The notes: a model not told the origin generated them from the letters alone. DNA of 64,000 bases from Sphingobacterium thalpophilum (GCF_038396785.1 NZ_CP151087.1:4216001-4280000), one strand, 5' to 3'; shown: positions 14,505 to 24,658, numbered from the stretch's first letter. Made by a program: numbers and translations.

Positions 14505-16304
14505 ATGGACGTATTTGACTATAGAGAAGAATTAAAGAAGATACCGCATCGACCGGGAGTCTATCAGTATTTTGATAAAAATAACGAACTGATCTATATC
14601 GGTAAAGCGAAGGATTTGCGTAACCGGGTCGGTTCTTATTTCGTTAATGAAAATCAGCTGAATGGCAAAACCCGTGTTTTGGTTCGGAAGATCAACCGTA
14701 TAGCTTTTACTATAGTTGACACGGAGATTGATGCTTGGTTGCTTGAGAATTCATTGATCAAAAAACACAAGCCCAAGTATAATGTTCTGTTGAAGGATGA
14801 TAAAACCTATCCATGGATTGTCATCAAGAACGAACCTTTTCCGCGGGTTTTTTGGACCCGACAATATATCAAGGATGGATCCCGTTATTATGGCCCCTAT
14901 CCTTCGGTGGGGATGATGCATATTGTATTGGATCTGATCCGTGAATTGTTTCCCCTCCGTACCTGCAATTTGGCCCTAACACAGGAAAATATACGGAAAG
15001 GCAAGTTTAAGATCTGTCTCGAATATCAAATCGGAAATTGCAAGGGGCCCTGTGAAGGGTATCAGTCCGAAGACGACTACGATCAGAACCTGAGTGATAT
15101 CAAGGATATTCTGAACGGAAAGATTGCTGTGGTGACCAATCGTTTAAAGGAGAGTATTGCTGCCGCAGCAGCAGCTCTGGATTTTGAAAGAGCGCAGTTA
15201 ATTAAGGCGAAGCTGGATAAGCTGGACAATTACCAAAGCAAGTCTACGGTGGTCAACTCATCCATTACAAATGTGGATGTATTTAGTATTGCTTCAGACG
15301 AGGGCTACGCTTTTGTCAATTACCTGAAAGTCATGAACGGTGTTATTATTCAGACACAGACGCTCGAAATGAAACGGCGTTTGGATGAGAGTGAACAGGA
15401 GCTTTTGGCCTTGGCCATACCGGAGATTCGGGAGCGCTTCAAAAGCCTTTCGCGGGAAATTATCGTACCCTTTGAATTAGATATTGAAGAGAACGAACGG
15501 ATTCGATTTACGATTCCGAAGCTGGGCGAAAAGAAAAAATTGCTGGAGCTTTCCCAAAAGAACGTGGCATTTTTTAGAAAAGAGCGTCTGTTGCAATATG
15601 AAAAGCTTAATCCTGACATTCGGACTGAGCGCATCTTAAAGCAGATGCAAAAAGATCTGCGCATGAATGTGCTCCCGCAACATATTGAATGTTTCGATAA
15701 CTCGAATATTCAGGGGAATTATCCCGTATCGGCTATTGTTGTCTTTAAGGATGCAAAACCTTCGAAGAAAGATTACCGCCATTTTAATGTGAAAACCGTG
15801 GAGGGGCCCAATGATTTTGCCACGATGGAGGAGGCTGTTTTTAGACGCTATAGGCGATTATTGGATGAAGATCAGCCTTTGCCGCAATTGATCATTATCG
15901 ATGGGGGAAAAGGGCAGCTGGGCGCAGCCTTAAAGAGTCTGCGCTTGTTGGGGATAGAACGGAAAGTCACGGTCATCGGCATTGCCAAAAGACTGGAGGA
16001 GCTATTCTATCCGGGTGATCAATATCCACTTTATCTGGATAAGAAGTCTGAAACCCTCAAGGTCATTCAACATCTCCGGGATGAAGCACACCGTTTCGGA
16101 ATCACCTTCCACAGAAATCAACGGAGCCGCAAAACCTTCGTTTCAGAGCTGGAAAATGTTCCGGGTATTGGAAAAACAACGGTTGAGAAAGTGTTAACTG
16201 AGTTTAAATCGGTAAAAAAAGTGAAGGAAGCCTCCGATGAAGAACTAAAAAAAGTGCTTAATCTGAAACAGATTAAAGCACTTCGTGAATATTTTGCAAC
16301 GTAA
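14505..16304 (+). CDS. uvrC: UvrABC excinuclease subunit C
   Basis: The 599-residue protein begins with the GIY-YIG nuclease domain (RPGVYQYFDKNNELIYIGKA, residues 17-36, then NRVGSYF), followed by the Cys-containing segment LEYQIGNCKGPCEGY, a UVR helical hairpin (AAAALDFERAQLIKAKLD), an RNase H-like C-terminal nuclease (HIECFDNSNIQGNYPVSAI and LIIIDGGKGQLGAA with acidic residues), and a helix-hairpin-helix tail (VPGIGKTTVEKVL). It makes both incisions around lesions marked by UvrAB. Length and domain order are normal for the family. It starts 27 bp after the preceding terminator. Confidence 0.96.
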   Translation: MDVFDYREELKKIPHRPGVYQYFDKNNELIYIGKAKDLRNRVGSYFVNENQLNGKTRVLVRKINRIAFTIVDTEIDAWLLENSLIKKHKPKYNVLLKDDKTYPWIVIKNEPFPRVFWTRQYIKDGSRYYGPYPSVGMMHIVLDLIRELFPLRTCNLALTQENIRKGKFKICLEYQIGNCKGPCEGYQSEDDYDQNLSDIKDILNGKIAVVTNRLKESIAAAAAALDFERAQLIKAKLDKLDNYQSKSTVVNSSITNVDVFSIASDEGYAFVNYLKVMNGVIIQTQTLEMKRRLDESEQELLALAIPEIRERFKSLSREIIVPFELDIEENERIRFTIPKLGEKKKLLELSQKNVAFFRKERLLQYEKLNPDIRTERILKQMQKDLRMNVLPQHIECFDNSNIQGNYPVSAIVVFKDAKPSKKDYRHFNVKTVEGPNDFATMEEAVFRRYRRLLDEDQPLPQLIIIDGGKGQLGAALKSLRLLGIERKVTVIGIAKRLEELFYPGDQYPLYLDKKSETLKVIQHLRDEAHRFGITFHRNQRSRKTFVSELENVPGIGKTTVEKVLTEFKSVKKVKEASDEELKKVLNLKQIKALREYFAT

Positions 16305-16321
16305 AAATTTAAAAGAAGAAT

Positions 16322-16368
16322 AGTTCGTGCAGTAGAGGTCGGTAAAAAAGGTCTCCGTACGAACTTTT
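16322..16368. terminator. Probable terminator between convergent uvrC and era
   Basis: AGTTCGT (16322-16328) pairs with ACGAACT (16359-16365), with further pairing of GAGGTC and GGTCTC-like inner sequence and a short T-run. It lies between two converging genes. Confidence 0.5.
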
Positions 16369-16377
16369 CAAAGCGAA

Positions 16378-17256
16378 TTAATCATCGTAACCAAAACGTT
16401 TAAGGTAGTTCTTTTTACTTCTCCAGTCAGGAATCACCTTAACAAAAAGTTCGAGGAATACTTTTCCATCGATAAACTCTTCAATATCCTGGCGGGCATA
16501 GGTACCGACTTTTTTGATCATGGCACCTGCTTTTCCGATGATAATATTTTTTTGAGAGTCGCGCTCTACAATAATTTCGGCAGCAATACGTGTGATATTT
16601 GCTTCTTCTTTGTATGATGTGACGATTACCTCTGTACTGTAGGGGATTTCCTTATCGTATAGTTTGAATACTTTTTCACGGATCATCTCAGAGACGAAGA
16701 AACGCATGGATTTATCCGTTAGCTCATCTTTCTCATAATAGGCTTCGTGAATCGGTAACTTGTCCTTGATGTAGTGCATCACGGCGGCGACATTATGATT
16801 TAATTTTGCTGAAATCGCAAAAACGGTATCTGGATTTAATTTTTCCTGCCAAAATTCAATCTTAGCCTTGACCTCTTCTTCCGAAGATTTATCAATTTTG
16901 TTGATAAGCACGGCAACAGGGGAATTTGTTTTACGCAATTTCTCCAGGACATCGTTCTCATCGTATTTTTCGTGGATATCTGTCACAAATAAAATAATGT
17001 CTGCATCGATCAACGATCCTTGGACAAAATTCATCATTGATTCTTGCAAAGAATAGTTTGGTTTGATGACACCAGGGGTGTCCGAAAACACAATTTGATG
17101 GTCTTCATCGTTTACAATACCGATAATGCGGTGTCTTGTCGTTTGCGCTTTGGGTGTAATGATAGACATTTTTTCACCCACTAAAGCGTTCATTAGGGTG
17201 GACTTACCAGCATTTGGCTTTCCGATGATACTTACGAATCCTGCTTTGTGTGACAT
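16378..17256 (-). CDS. era: GTPase Era
   Basis: The 292-residue protein begins MSHKAGFVSIIGKPNAGKST: the P-loop GKPNAGKS is at residues 12-19. Further G motifs are TTRHRIIG, FSDTPGVIKP and LINKIDKS. The C-terminal KH domain includes ERDSQKNIIIGKAGAMIKK, followed by VFLELFVKVIPDWR. Era assists 16S rRNA 3'-end maturation and 30S assembly. The frame is open 28 codons further upstream, but that stretch lacks family similarity and overlaps the tRNA promoter region, so the ATG at 17256 is chosen. Confidence 0.95.
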   Translation of the reverse strand: MSHKAGFVSIIGKPNAGKSTLMNALVGEKMSIITPKAQTTRHRIIGIVNDEDHQIVFSDTPGVIKPNYSLQESMMNFVQGSLIDADIILFVTDIHEKYDENDVLEKLRKTNSPVAVLINKIDKSSEEEVKAKIEFWQEKLNPDTVFAISAKLNHNVAAVMHYIKDKLPIHEAYYEKDELTDKSMRFFVSEMIREKVFKLYDKEIPYSTEVIVTSYKEEANITRIAAEIIVERDSQKNIIIGKAGAMIKKVGTYARQDIEEFIDGKVFLELFVKVIPDWRSKKNYLKRFGYDD

Positions 17257-17270
17257 TTTTCTAAATTTTA

Positions 17271-17302
17271 TTAGGATTACAAAGAAACAAAATATATCTT
17301 TG
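17271..17302 (+). promoter_or_regulatory. Promoter candidate of the initiator-tRNA array
   Basis: TATCTTTG at 17295-17302 is a perfect -7 element with TTA(G) about 20 bp upstream in the -33 position (the consensus is TTG). It is about 70 bp before the first tRNA and points toward the array, divergent from era. Confidence 0.5.
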
Positions 17303-17371
17303 TACTCCAATTCGGAAGGATCATAATCTTGTTTTTTCAAAAGAAAAAAGCAATTTTGTTCAAAAATATAT

Positions 17372-17444
<73 letters not shown>

Positions 17445-17499
17445 CTAAAGAAAGAGCCGATTGCAATGATCGGTTCTTTTCAAGACATTTAAAATACAT

Positions 17500-17572
<73 letters not shown>

Positions 17573-17628
17573 CTAAAAGAAAGAGCCGATTGCAATGATC
17601 GGTTCTTTTTAAGAAATTTAAAATACAT

Positions 17629-17701
<73 letters not shown>

Positions 17702-17756
17702 CTAAAGAAAGAGCCGATTGCAATGATCGGTTCTTTTCAAGACATTTAAAATACAT

Positions 17757-17829
<73 letters not shown>

Positions 17830-17884
17830 CTAAAGAAAGAGCCGATTGCAATGATCGGTTCTTTTCAAGACATTTAAAATACAT

Positions 17885-17957
<73 letters not shown>

Positions 17958-17962
17958 CTAAA

Positions 17963-17998
17963 AGAAAAAAGCCGAGGTGAATATCTTGGCTTTTTTTT
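17963..17998 (+). terminator. Strong terminator of the tRNA array
   Basis: A6 with GCCGAG pairing CTTGGC (one G:T) around GTGAATAT, followed by T8. Confidence 0.85.
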
Positions 17999-18307
17999 GT
18001 ATCCTAAATCACGCTATAATACCACCTGTCTTTCAGGATTATCTTTTTCCTGCTCGTCTAAATTTCTCATTGTCGACTGTCCTGAGGTTGTTAAAAAACT
18101 GTCTTTTGCTGTTAGTTAATCGCTCTAATTTTTTGATAGTGGATTGTACTGTAAAATGTGTGTTTATGCAATCGTTTGTTTAATTGGCGCAATCGATTTC
18201 GTTGCTGCTAAATTTTGATATACTGTCATCATCTTTTAGTTTTAGCATTCATGTACCTAAATTTTGATTAGCACGCTAATCAATTTTTAAACTAACTATT
18301 AAATATT
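17999..18307. other. Upstream region of the SusC/SusD pair with direct and inverted repeats
   Basis: No credible gene. The 12-mer CTAAATTTTGAT occurs at 18208-18219 and again at 18257-18268, 49 bp apart, and the second copy runs into the palindrome at 18264-18283. These probably form the control region of the SusC/SusD genes. No clear TAnnTTTG promoter was found. Confidence 0.5.
18264..18283. promoter_or_regulatory. Palindrome upstream of susC-like gene
   Basis: TTGATTAGC and GCTAATCAA are perfect 9-bp arms around AC, 25 bp before the start codon, followed by TTTTT. It can be an operator or, as RNA, a hairpin with a T-run able to act as an attenuator. The right half, CGCTAATCAATTTT, recurs exactly at 36280-36293 in front of an ECF sigma gene. 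Confidence 0.5.
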
Positions 18308-21300
18308 ATGATTTCAAAGATTCTCGACAATCACAAGTTGAGTCTGTTATCATTAGCTTTACTCATTACAAGTACACACAACTCGGCTAATGCTAATGGT
18401 CTTACGTTTCCAAACAACAATATTTTGTTGAATGACGCGGTTTATCAACAAAAAGTGAATGGAAAAGTGCAGTCTACAGACGGCCCATTGGCTGGTGCAA
18501 CCATTAGTGTTAAGGGGAGCGCTAAATCGACATCGGCAGGAGTAGATGGACGGTTTACCATAGATGCTAAAAATGGAGATGTACTAGTCGTCACAAGTGT
18601 TGGTTATAAAACACAGGAAGTGACGGTGACAGGACCGGTTGTTAACATCAATCTGGAGTCCAATAGTGAAGCACTTCAGGAAGTTGTTGTCGTTGGGTAT
18701 GGAACACAACAGAAAAAAGAAAGTTTAACTGGTGCCCTTCAGGCTGTTAAGGGAAACAAATTACGTGATGTCACTACGCCATCGGTTGAGAATATGCTGA
18801 ATGGTAAGGCTGCCGGTGTATATGTTGCACCAGGGGCTGGTAAACCGGGGTCAAATGGTGGTGTTGTGATTCGTGGTCAGGCAACCCTAAGCGGTACGAC
18901 GAGTCCGTTGTGGGTTATTGATGGTGTTATCGTCGGCTCAAGCCCAGGTGATATCAATCCAGATGACATTGAATCATTGACTATCCTAAAAGATGCTGCC
19001 TCAACATCTATTTATGGTTCTCAGGGTGCAAATGGTGTTGTTGTCGTTACAACAAAAAATCCTTCGGCTTCCAAAACAAGCATTAGCTTTTCTACAAAAA
19101 TGGGTATCAACCAACTTTCCAATGGACACATGGAAATGATGGACGGGGCTGAACTTTATGACTACTTTGCTTCATTTTCGAATCCCGCTGATATCAAATT
19201 CCCACGTTGGAATTCGGACTTGCGCAATAGCAATTTTGATTGGTGGAAGCTGGCAACGAAGACCGGATTTGTCCAAAACCACAATTTATCCATTCAGGGA
19301 GGAGATGATAAATTACAGTCTTATTTGTCTTTAGGGTACTACAACGAAGCCGGTGCTGTAAAAGGGTATGATTACGATCGTTATAACTTTAGATTACGTA
19401 CCAACTATAAGCCTTTTGACTGGTTGACCATCAAGCCATCTATTGCCGGTTCGAGACGTGCGGTAGATGATCGTCAATATGATGTCAATGCCATGTATGG
19501 AAACCTACCTTGGGATAGTCCATACGATGCAAATGGAAATTTAGTGCCACACCGTTATAGTGGCTGGGTCAATAATGCAAGCACGAATTACTTGTATGAC
19601 TTGCAATGGAATCATAGTGCCAATACCAATTATGAATTTATGGGTAACTTAGATTTCGATGTCAAATTAACGGATTGGTTGACCTTCTCTTCTGTCAACA
19701 ATTATCGCTACAATACGTATTCTGACAGTGGTTATCAAGATCCGCGATCAAACAGTGGTGAAAGTGTAATTGGGCGTGTGACGGATTACCGCATGGAGTT
19801 TGCGCGTCGTTATACCAACCAAATCTTGCGTTTCAACAAGACCTGGGATAAACATAGCCTGAATGGATTGGCTGCATACGAATTTAACGACTACTGGACA
19901 AAAACTTTAGATGCTTACGGAACGGGTATTGTAAATGGTTTCGAGGTATTGGATGTTGTTGCAAAACCAGAACGTACGAAAGGCGGAATTTCCGAATGGG
20001 CAGTACAGTCATTCTTGTCGAATGCAAACTATGCATACGATAATAAATATCTGGCACAGGTATCTTTCCGTCGTGATGGAGCATCCAATTTTGGTACCAA
20101 TGCAAAATATGGGAACTTTTTTTCAGTTAGTGGTGGTTGGAATATCAATAAGGAAGAGTGGTTCAAGGCTGATTGGGTAGATAATTTAAAACTGAGAGCG
20201 GCTTATGGATCGGTAGGTAATAGACCAAGTTCATTATATCCGCAATATAGTCTTTACTCGGTGTCTGCATCATCAAGTTACAATGGTATACCAGGGGCAT
20301 TAATTAGCCAAATTGGTAATAAAGATCTGACTTGGGAAAAAACCTACACAACTGGTTTTGGGGTTGATGCAGCCTTGTTTAAGAATAGATTGCGATTCAA
20401 TGTTGATTATTATGACAAGAAGACCGATAATGTACTTTATCAAGTGCCAATCAGCGGTCTGACCGGTGTCACTTCTATCTGGAAAAATATTGGTAAGATG
20501 CAAAACCGGGGGATTGAATTGACCATCGGTGGCGATATCGTTCGAAATGACAATGTACATTGGAGTTTGGATGTTAATTTGAGTCACAATGTGAATAAAT
20601 TGACCGAGCTATTTGAGACAAAAGATGCCAATGGTAAACTTGTTTCAAAACCAATTATCGCAGGGGACGGATCAGGGATAGCTGGATCGGCGCAACGTTT
20701 GCTTCAACCTGGTTATCCGGTAGATACCTATTACTTAAAAGAATGGGCTGGTGTCAATGTTGATAATGGTTTGCCAATGTGGTATCGATACGAGACAGAT
20801 GCCAATGGCAATGAAACAAGGACGACGACGTCGAACTATTCCAATGCAACCTTCCGTAATGTAGGAAAAGGAAATCCGGATCTTTTCGGCGGTTTCAGTA
20901 CGGCTTTAAGTTATAAGCAGTTTGACCTGAATGCCGTGTTCGGTTTCTCCTTGGGGGGTAAATTATATAATTACTCGCGTCAGGAATTTGATTCGGATGG
21001 AACCTATACGGATCGTAACCAGATGAAGTTACAGGATGGTTGGAGCCGTTGGGAAAAACCTGGCGATGTTGCCACTCACCCGATTGCAAGATACGACAAC
21101 CAAGATAAAGGTAATTCACCTTCAACACGCTTTTTAGAAAGTAACAATTTCTTGAAAATGAGATCGCTGACCTTAGGGTACAACTTTGATTTAAAGAAAT
21201 ATAACATCAAAAATTTACGTGTATTCTTAGCTGGGGAGAATTTGTTTACGATTACAAACTACTCGGGTGTTGATCCGGAGCTTCCATTGACTGAGCCGGA

Positions 21301-21397
21301 TGGCAAAGGTGGGGGTGGTCAAATGATCCGTTCAACGGGCGTTTCGGTGTACCCAATGGTTCGTAAATATATGTTTGGCGCAAGTGTGACATTTTAA
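18308..21397 (+). CDS. SusC/RagA-family TonB-linked outer-membrane protein
   Basis: The 1029-residue protein has a signal peptide (LSLLSLALLITSTHNSANA), a carboxypeptidase-regulatory-like domain (KVNGKVQSTDGPLAGATISV through SVGYKTQEVTV, about 50-118), a TonB box-like VVVVGYGTQQKKESLTGA and a plug with the SusC signature SPLWVIDGVIVG and SLTILKDAASTSIYGSQGANG. The barrel ends YMFGASVTF with terminal Phe. There is no STN domain, so control is not through FecR. With the SusD gene 23 bp downstream it forms an importer for a glycan or peptide oligomer. No hydrolase or regulator is linked, so the substrate is unknown. Confidence 0.95.
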   Translation: MISKILDNHKLSLLSLALLITSTHNSANANGLTFPNNNILLNDAVYQQKVNGKVQSTDGPLAGATISVKGSAKSTSAGVDGRFTIDAKNGDVLVVTSVGYKTQEVTVTGPVVNINLESNSEALQEVVVVGYGTQQKKESLTGALQAVKGNKLRDVTTPSVENMLNGKAAGVYVAPGAGKPGSNGGVVIRGQATLSGTTSPLWVIDGVIVGSSPGDINPDDIESLTILKDAASTSIYGSQGANGVVVVTTKNPSASKTSISFSTKMGINQLSNGHMEMMDGAELYDYFASFSNPADIKFPRWNSDLRNSNFDWWKLATKTGFVQNHNLSIQGGDDKLQSYLSLGYYNEAGAVKGYDYDRYNFRLRTNYKPFDWLTIKPSIAGSRRAVDDRQYDVNAMYGNLPWDSPYDANGNLVPHRYSGWVNNASTNYLYDLQWNHSANTNYEFMGNLDFDVKLTDWLTFSSVNNYRYNTYSDSGYQDPRSNSGESVIGRVTDYRMEFARRYTNQILRFNKTWDKHSLNGLAAYEFNDYWTKTLDAYGTGIVNGFEVLDVVAKPERTKGGISEWAVQSFLSNANYAYDNKYLAQVSFRRDGASNFGTNAKYGNFFSVSGGWNINKEEWFKADWVDNLKLRAAYGSVGNRPSSLYPQYSLYSVSASSSYNGIPGALISQIGNKDLTWEKTYTTGFGVDAALFKNRLRFNVDYYDKKTDNVLYQVPISGLTGVTSIWKNIGKMQNRGIELTIGGDIVRNDNVHWSLDVNLSHNVNKLTELFETKDANGKLVSKPIIAGDGSGIAGSAQRLLQPGYPVDTYYLKEWAGVNVDNGLPMWYRYETDANGNETRTTTSNYSNATFRNVGKGNPDLFGGFSTALSYKQFDLNAVFGFSLGGKLYNYSRQEFDSDGTYTDRNQMKLQDGWSRWEKPGDVATHPIARYDNQDKGNSPSTRFLESNNFLKMRSLTLGYNFDLKKYNIKNLRVFLAGENLFTITNYSGVDPELPLTEPDGKGGGGQMIRSTGVSVYPMVRKYMFGASVTF

Positions 21398-21420
21398 TTT
21401 TAACGTTTAGAAAATCAATC

Positions 21421-23166
21421 ATGAAAAAAATACTAATAGGACTTTTAATAGCTACAGCAGTGTCCTCTTGTGATATAGATCGTCTTCCTTATACTTCAAT
21501 GGATGAAGAAAATATCGTTAATAATCCGGATGCAATGGTAACAGGTACCTATGCGCAGTTAAAAGCTTGGTCTGATCCGATGCACCGTCTTGGTGAATAC
21601 GCTGGTGATAATATGATGATCCGCGGGTCGTCGACAGATGCGTTCTACGAATTTATCTCCTATGCGAGAACACCCAATAATTACCGTTTGCAAAATTTTT
21701 GGGACTATGGCTATAAGGCTATTGCACAGTCTTCGAACGTAATCAAGATGTTTGCGGAAGGTCAGAGTACAGAAATGGATAATAAACTGGGTGAATGTTA
21801 TTACATCCGTGGAATGATGTATTTTTACCTTTGCCGTGCATTTGGGAAGCCATATTATCAAAGTCCAGAGACAAACTTGGGTGTTCCAATTGTCAACGGT
21901 ACACCTGAAGATGTATTCAATGATTTAAACTTGCCCGATCGTTCGTCTGTCAAAGATACATACGCGCAAGCGATCAGTGACCTGAAAAAAGCAGAAGCTT
22001 TAATGACACTTGATAAAGGGGCAGCGTATGCGTCTAAGGGTGCAGCGCAGGCAATGCTTTCTCGCATTTATCTATACATGAGCGGGACATATAAGAATCC
22101 GAACGCGGAATATGCACGTCTTTCTTTAGAGTATGCCAATAAGGTGATTAATTCAGGTAAATATGTCTTGTTGGCCCGTGAGCAGTTCATGAAATACAAT
22201 ACCTTTAGACCTGAAGATAACAAGGAGACCATCTTTGCCGTGAAACGTGTTGCGTCTGAGTTCTCGGGCGATGATCATTATTATGGTATCGGTGGTATGT
22301 ATTCCAATATTGGTGGTATGGGCTGGGGTGAGATGTATTCCAGTGCCAAATATATTGATCTTTTGAATGAAACTGGTCGTAATGACTGGCGGCCAGATCA
22401 TTATAGCATTGTGGACGCACGCGCAGCTTTTATAGAGCCGACTTATTCCAAAGACGATAAAGGCAATTACTCAACTGTTTTTCGATTTATCAAACAGAAC
22501 TCACCTGCAAAAGTCGGTGACCCTAAAACATTAAGTTATGTGCAAATTCCGGCCATTATTAATGGGAATACAGTAATTGCTCGAGAAGTAAAAAAGGTGG
22601 GTGATCAAGAAGTTGTTAAAGAATATACTTTAGCGACAATTAATGCTGGTCAGCAAACTTATTCCATTACCTATGAAGACGGTAATACCTATTCGGGTAT
22701 GATTGATTACTATATTTCCTTAAACCGTGCTTATCCACAATTCTATATTGTGAAATGCTCACGTGAAGGCGAGGAGTCGCAATTGCACTCACCTGTAATC
22801 AGCCGCTTGGGTGAAATTTATTTAAATCGCGCAGAGGCTAATGCAAAATTAGGTAATTATGGTGCTGCGCTAAATGATTTAAATACCATCAGAAATCGTT
22901 CTATTGTCAATGGGGGATATACTTCAATTGATGCTACCAATGCAAGTAAACTGATCGACAAAGAACGTCAGTTGGAATTGGCTTACCAGGCTGAACGCAG
23001 TTATGATGTGTTTCGTAATGGCTTGCCGTTAAATAGAACTTATCCTGGGCCACAAAAACAATTTGAGGATATTGTACCGACAGATTTTAGAGTGACTTAT
23101 TTTATTCCACAGGATGCGATCAATTCATATCCGGGCAAATTGACTCAGAATCCAACGTCTAACTAG
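21421..23166 (+). CDS. SusD/RagB-family nutrient-binding outer-membrane lipoprotein
   Basis: The 581-residue lipoprotein (Cys17 in ATAVSSCDID) has the SusD TPR-type fold: ECYYIRGMMYFYLCRAFGKPYY, the AQAISDLKKAEALM repeat, SKGAAQAMLSRIYLYM, and the C-terminal SRLGEIYLNRAEANAKLGNY...LNDLNTIRNRS with DKERQLELAYQAERSYDVFR. It would sit as a lid on the SusC channel at the cell surface and bind the substrate. Its stop is followed by a good terminator, so the unit is a two-gene operon. Confidence 0.95.
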   Translation: MKKILIGLLIATAVSSCDIDRLPYTSMDEENIVNNPDAMVTGTYAQLKAWSDPMHRLGEYAGDNMMIRGSSTDAFYEFISYARTPNNYRLQNFWDYGYKAIAQSSNVIKMFAEGQSTEMDNKLGECYYIRGMMYFYLCRAFGKPYYQSPETNLGVPIVNGTPEDVFNDLNLPDRSSVKDTYAQAISDLKKAEALMTLDKGAAYASKGAAQAMLSRIYLYMSGTYKNPNAEYARLSLEYANKVINSGKYVLLAREQFMKYNTFRPEDNKETIFAVKRVASEFSGDDHYYGIGGMYSNIGGMGWGEMYSSAKYIDLLNETGRNDWRPDHYSIVDARAAFIEPTYSKDDKGNYSTVFRFIKQNSPAKVGDPKTLSYVQIPAIINGNTVIAREVKKVGDQEVVKEYTLATINAGQQTYSITYEDGNTYSGMIDYYISLNRAYPQFYIVKCSREGEESQLHSPVISRLGEIYLNRAEANAKLGNYGAALNDLNTIRNRSIVNGGYTSIDATNASKLIDKERQLELAYQAERSYDVFRNGLPLNRTYPGPQKQFEDIVPTDFRVTYFIPQDAINSYPGKLTQNPTSN

Positions 23167-23192
23167 GCGAATATTGATAATTTAAACCCTAT

Positions 23193-23228
23193 AAATGGCT
23201 TTACTTCACGGTAAAGCCATTTTTGTTT
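23193..23228 (+). terminator. Intrinsic terminator after the SusC/SusD pair
   Basis: AAATGGCTTTAC pairs with GTAAAGCCATTT around TTCACG and runs into TTTTTGTTTTT. Confidence 0.85.
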
Positions 23229-23257
23229 TTGTGTCGCGATAATCCCTTTCGAATCCG

Positions 23258-23265
23258 TATCTTTG
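23258..23265 (+). promoter_or_regulatory. -7 element of der
   Basis: TATCTTTG matches TAnnTTTG, about 70 bp before the der start. A -33 TTG at normal spacing is not seen, so the promoter is only half supported. Confidence 0.4.
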
Positions 23266-23335
23266 TTCCCTTAAGTATATTTTTAGCATAAAAGTGCCAT
23301 CTGCTGTGATAGTGGATGGATCAAATAAAATAAAT

Positions 23336-24637
23336 ATGGCAAATATTGTTGCAATTGTTGGTCGTCCAAATGTTGGTAAATCTACCTTATTCAATCGTCT
23401 TACAGAAAGTAGAAAAGCGATTGTTGATGACTTTAGCGGGGTGACGCGCGACCGTCATTATGAAACAGCCGAGTGGATCGGAAAGAAATTTACAGTAATT
23501 GATACAGGTGGTTTTGTACATGGTTCGGATGATGTCTTTGAAGAGGCTATTCGTGATCAGGTCTATATCGCTATTGAAGAAGCTTCGGTCGTTATATTCA
23601 TGGTGGATGTCACCACTGGCATTACCGACTTGGATGACGAAATCGCTGATATTCTGAGAAGAAGTTCTAAGCCCGTGTATGTCGTGGCTAATAAAGTCGA
23701 TCACGCTAAATTGCACCATGAATCGGCAGAGTTTTATGCTTTTGGTTTAGGTGAGGTTTTTAATATCTCGTCGGCTACAGGATCCGGTACAGGTGAATTG
23801 TTGGATGCTGTTGTTTCTCATTTTGAAGTGGAAGAGGAAGAAGAAGAATCTTTACCGAAATATACCATCGTGGGGCGCCCGAATGTGGGTAAATCCTCCT
23901 TGACAAATGCCTTGATCGGCAAAGATCGCAATATTGTAACGCCAATGGCCGGGACAACACGTGATTCAATCCGTATACATTACAATCAATATGGACATAA
24001 CTTTTTATTGATCGATACAGCAGGTCTTCGTCGTAAGTCCAAAGTAAATGAAGATATTGAGTTTTATTCAGTGATGCGTACCATCAAAGCATTGGAAGAT
24101 TCTGATGTGACAATTTTAATGCTTGACGCACAGGATGGATTAGAAGCGCAGGACGTTAATATTTTCAACTTGGCGGAGAAGAACCGCAAAGGTATCGTAA
24201 TTGTTGTCAATAAGTGGGATTTGATCGAAAAGGACAACAAAACAATGAAGGCTTTTGAAGATCGCATCAAAGAGAAAATAGCACCATTTACAGATGTGCC
24301 TATTATCTTTACTTCCGTAACTGAAAAACAACGTGTTCTTAAGGTGTTGGAAGTTGCCGACAAGGTATATGCCAACAAAACCAAAAAGATCCCTACTTCC
24401 AAATTGAATGAAGTGATGTTGGATATTATCGAGAATTATCCACCGCCATCCTTAAAGGGTAAATATATCAAAATTAAATATGCAACACAGTTGCCTGGAC
24501 GGACGCCGATGTTTGCATTCTTCTGTAATCTGCCACAATACATCAAAGATCCGTACAAACGTTTTATTGAAAACAAATTGCGTGAGAACTTTGACTTTAC
24601 AGGTGTGCCAATTCAAATATATTTCAGACAAAAATAG
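23336..24637 (+). CDS. der: Ribosome-assembly GTPase Der (EngA)
   Basis: The 433-residue protein carries two GTPase domains in tandem and a C-terminal KH-like domain. Domain 1: MANIVAIVGRPNVGKSTLFN, VIDTGGFV, VANKVDHA. Domain 2: YTIVGRPNVGKSSLTNAL, LLIDTAGLRRKS, VVNKWDLIEKD. The C-terminal part PPPSLKGKYIKIKYATQLPG is the KH-like region. Der is needed for 50S subunit maturation. An upstream in-frame start at 23294 adds 14 non-conserved residues, so 23336 is preferred. cysS follows after 21 bp on the same strand, probably co-transcribed. Confidence 0.96.
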   Translation: MANIVAIVGRPNVGKSTLFNRLTESRKAIVDDFSGVTRDRHYETAEWIGKKFTVIDTGGFVHGSDDVFEEAIRDQVYIAIEEASVVIFMVDVTTGITDLDDEIADILRRSSKPVYVVANKVDHAKLHHESAEFYAFGLGEVFNISSATGSGTGELLDAVVSHFEVEEEEEESLPKYTIVGRPNVGKSSLTNALIGKDRNIVTPMAGTTRDSIRIHYNQYGHNFLLIDTAGLRRKSKVNEDIEFYSVMRTIKALEDSDVTILMLDAQDGLEAQDVNIFNLAEKNRKGIVIVVNKWDLIEKDNKTMKAFEDRIKEKIAPFTDVPIIFTSVTEKQRVLKVLEVADKVYANKTKKIPTSKLNEVMLDIIENYPPPSLKGKYIKIKYATQLPGRTPMFAFFCNLPQYIKDPYKRFIENKLRENFDFTGVPIQIYFRQK

Positions 24638-24658
24638 ATTTCCAAGCAGCGATTAAAC

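Noticed and set aside
17977..18183. 68-codon plus-strand ORF after the tRNA terminator
   Set aside because: Starts inside the terminator hairpin and has no domain or promoter.
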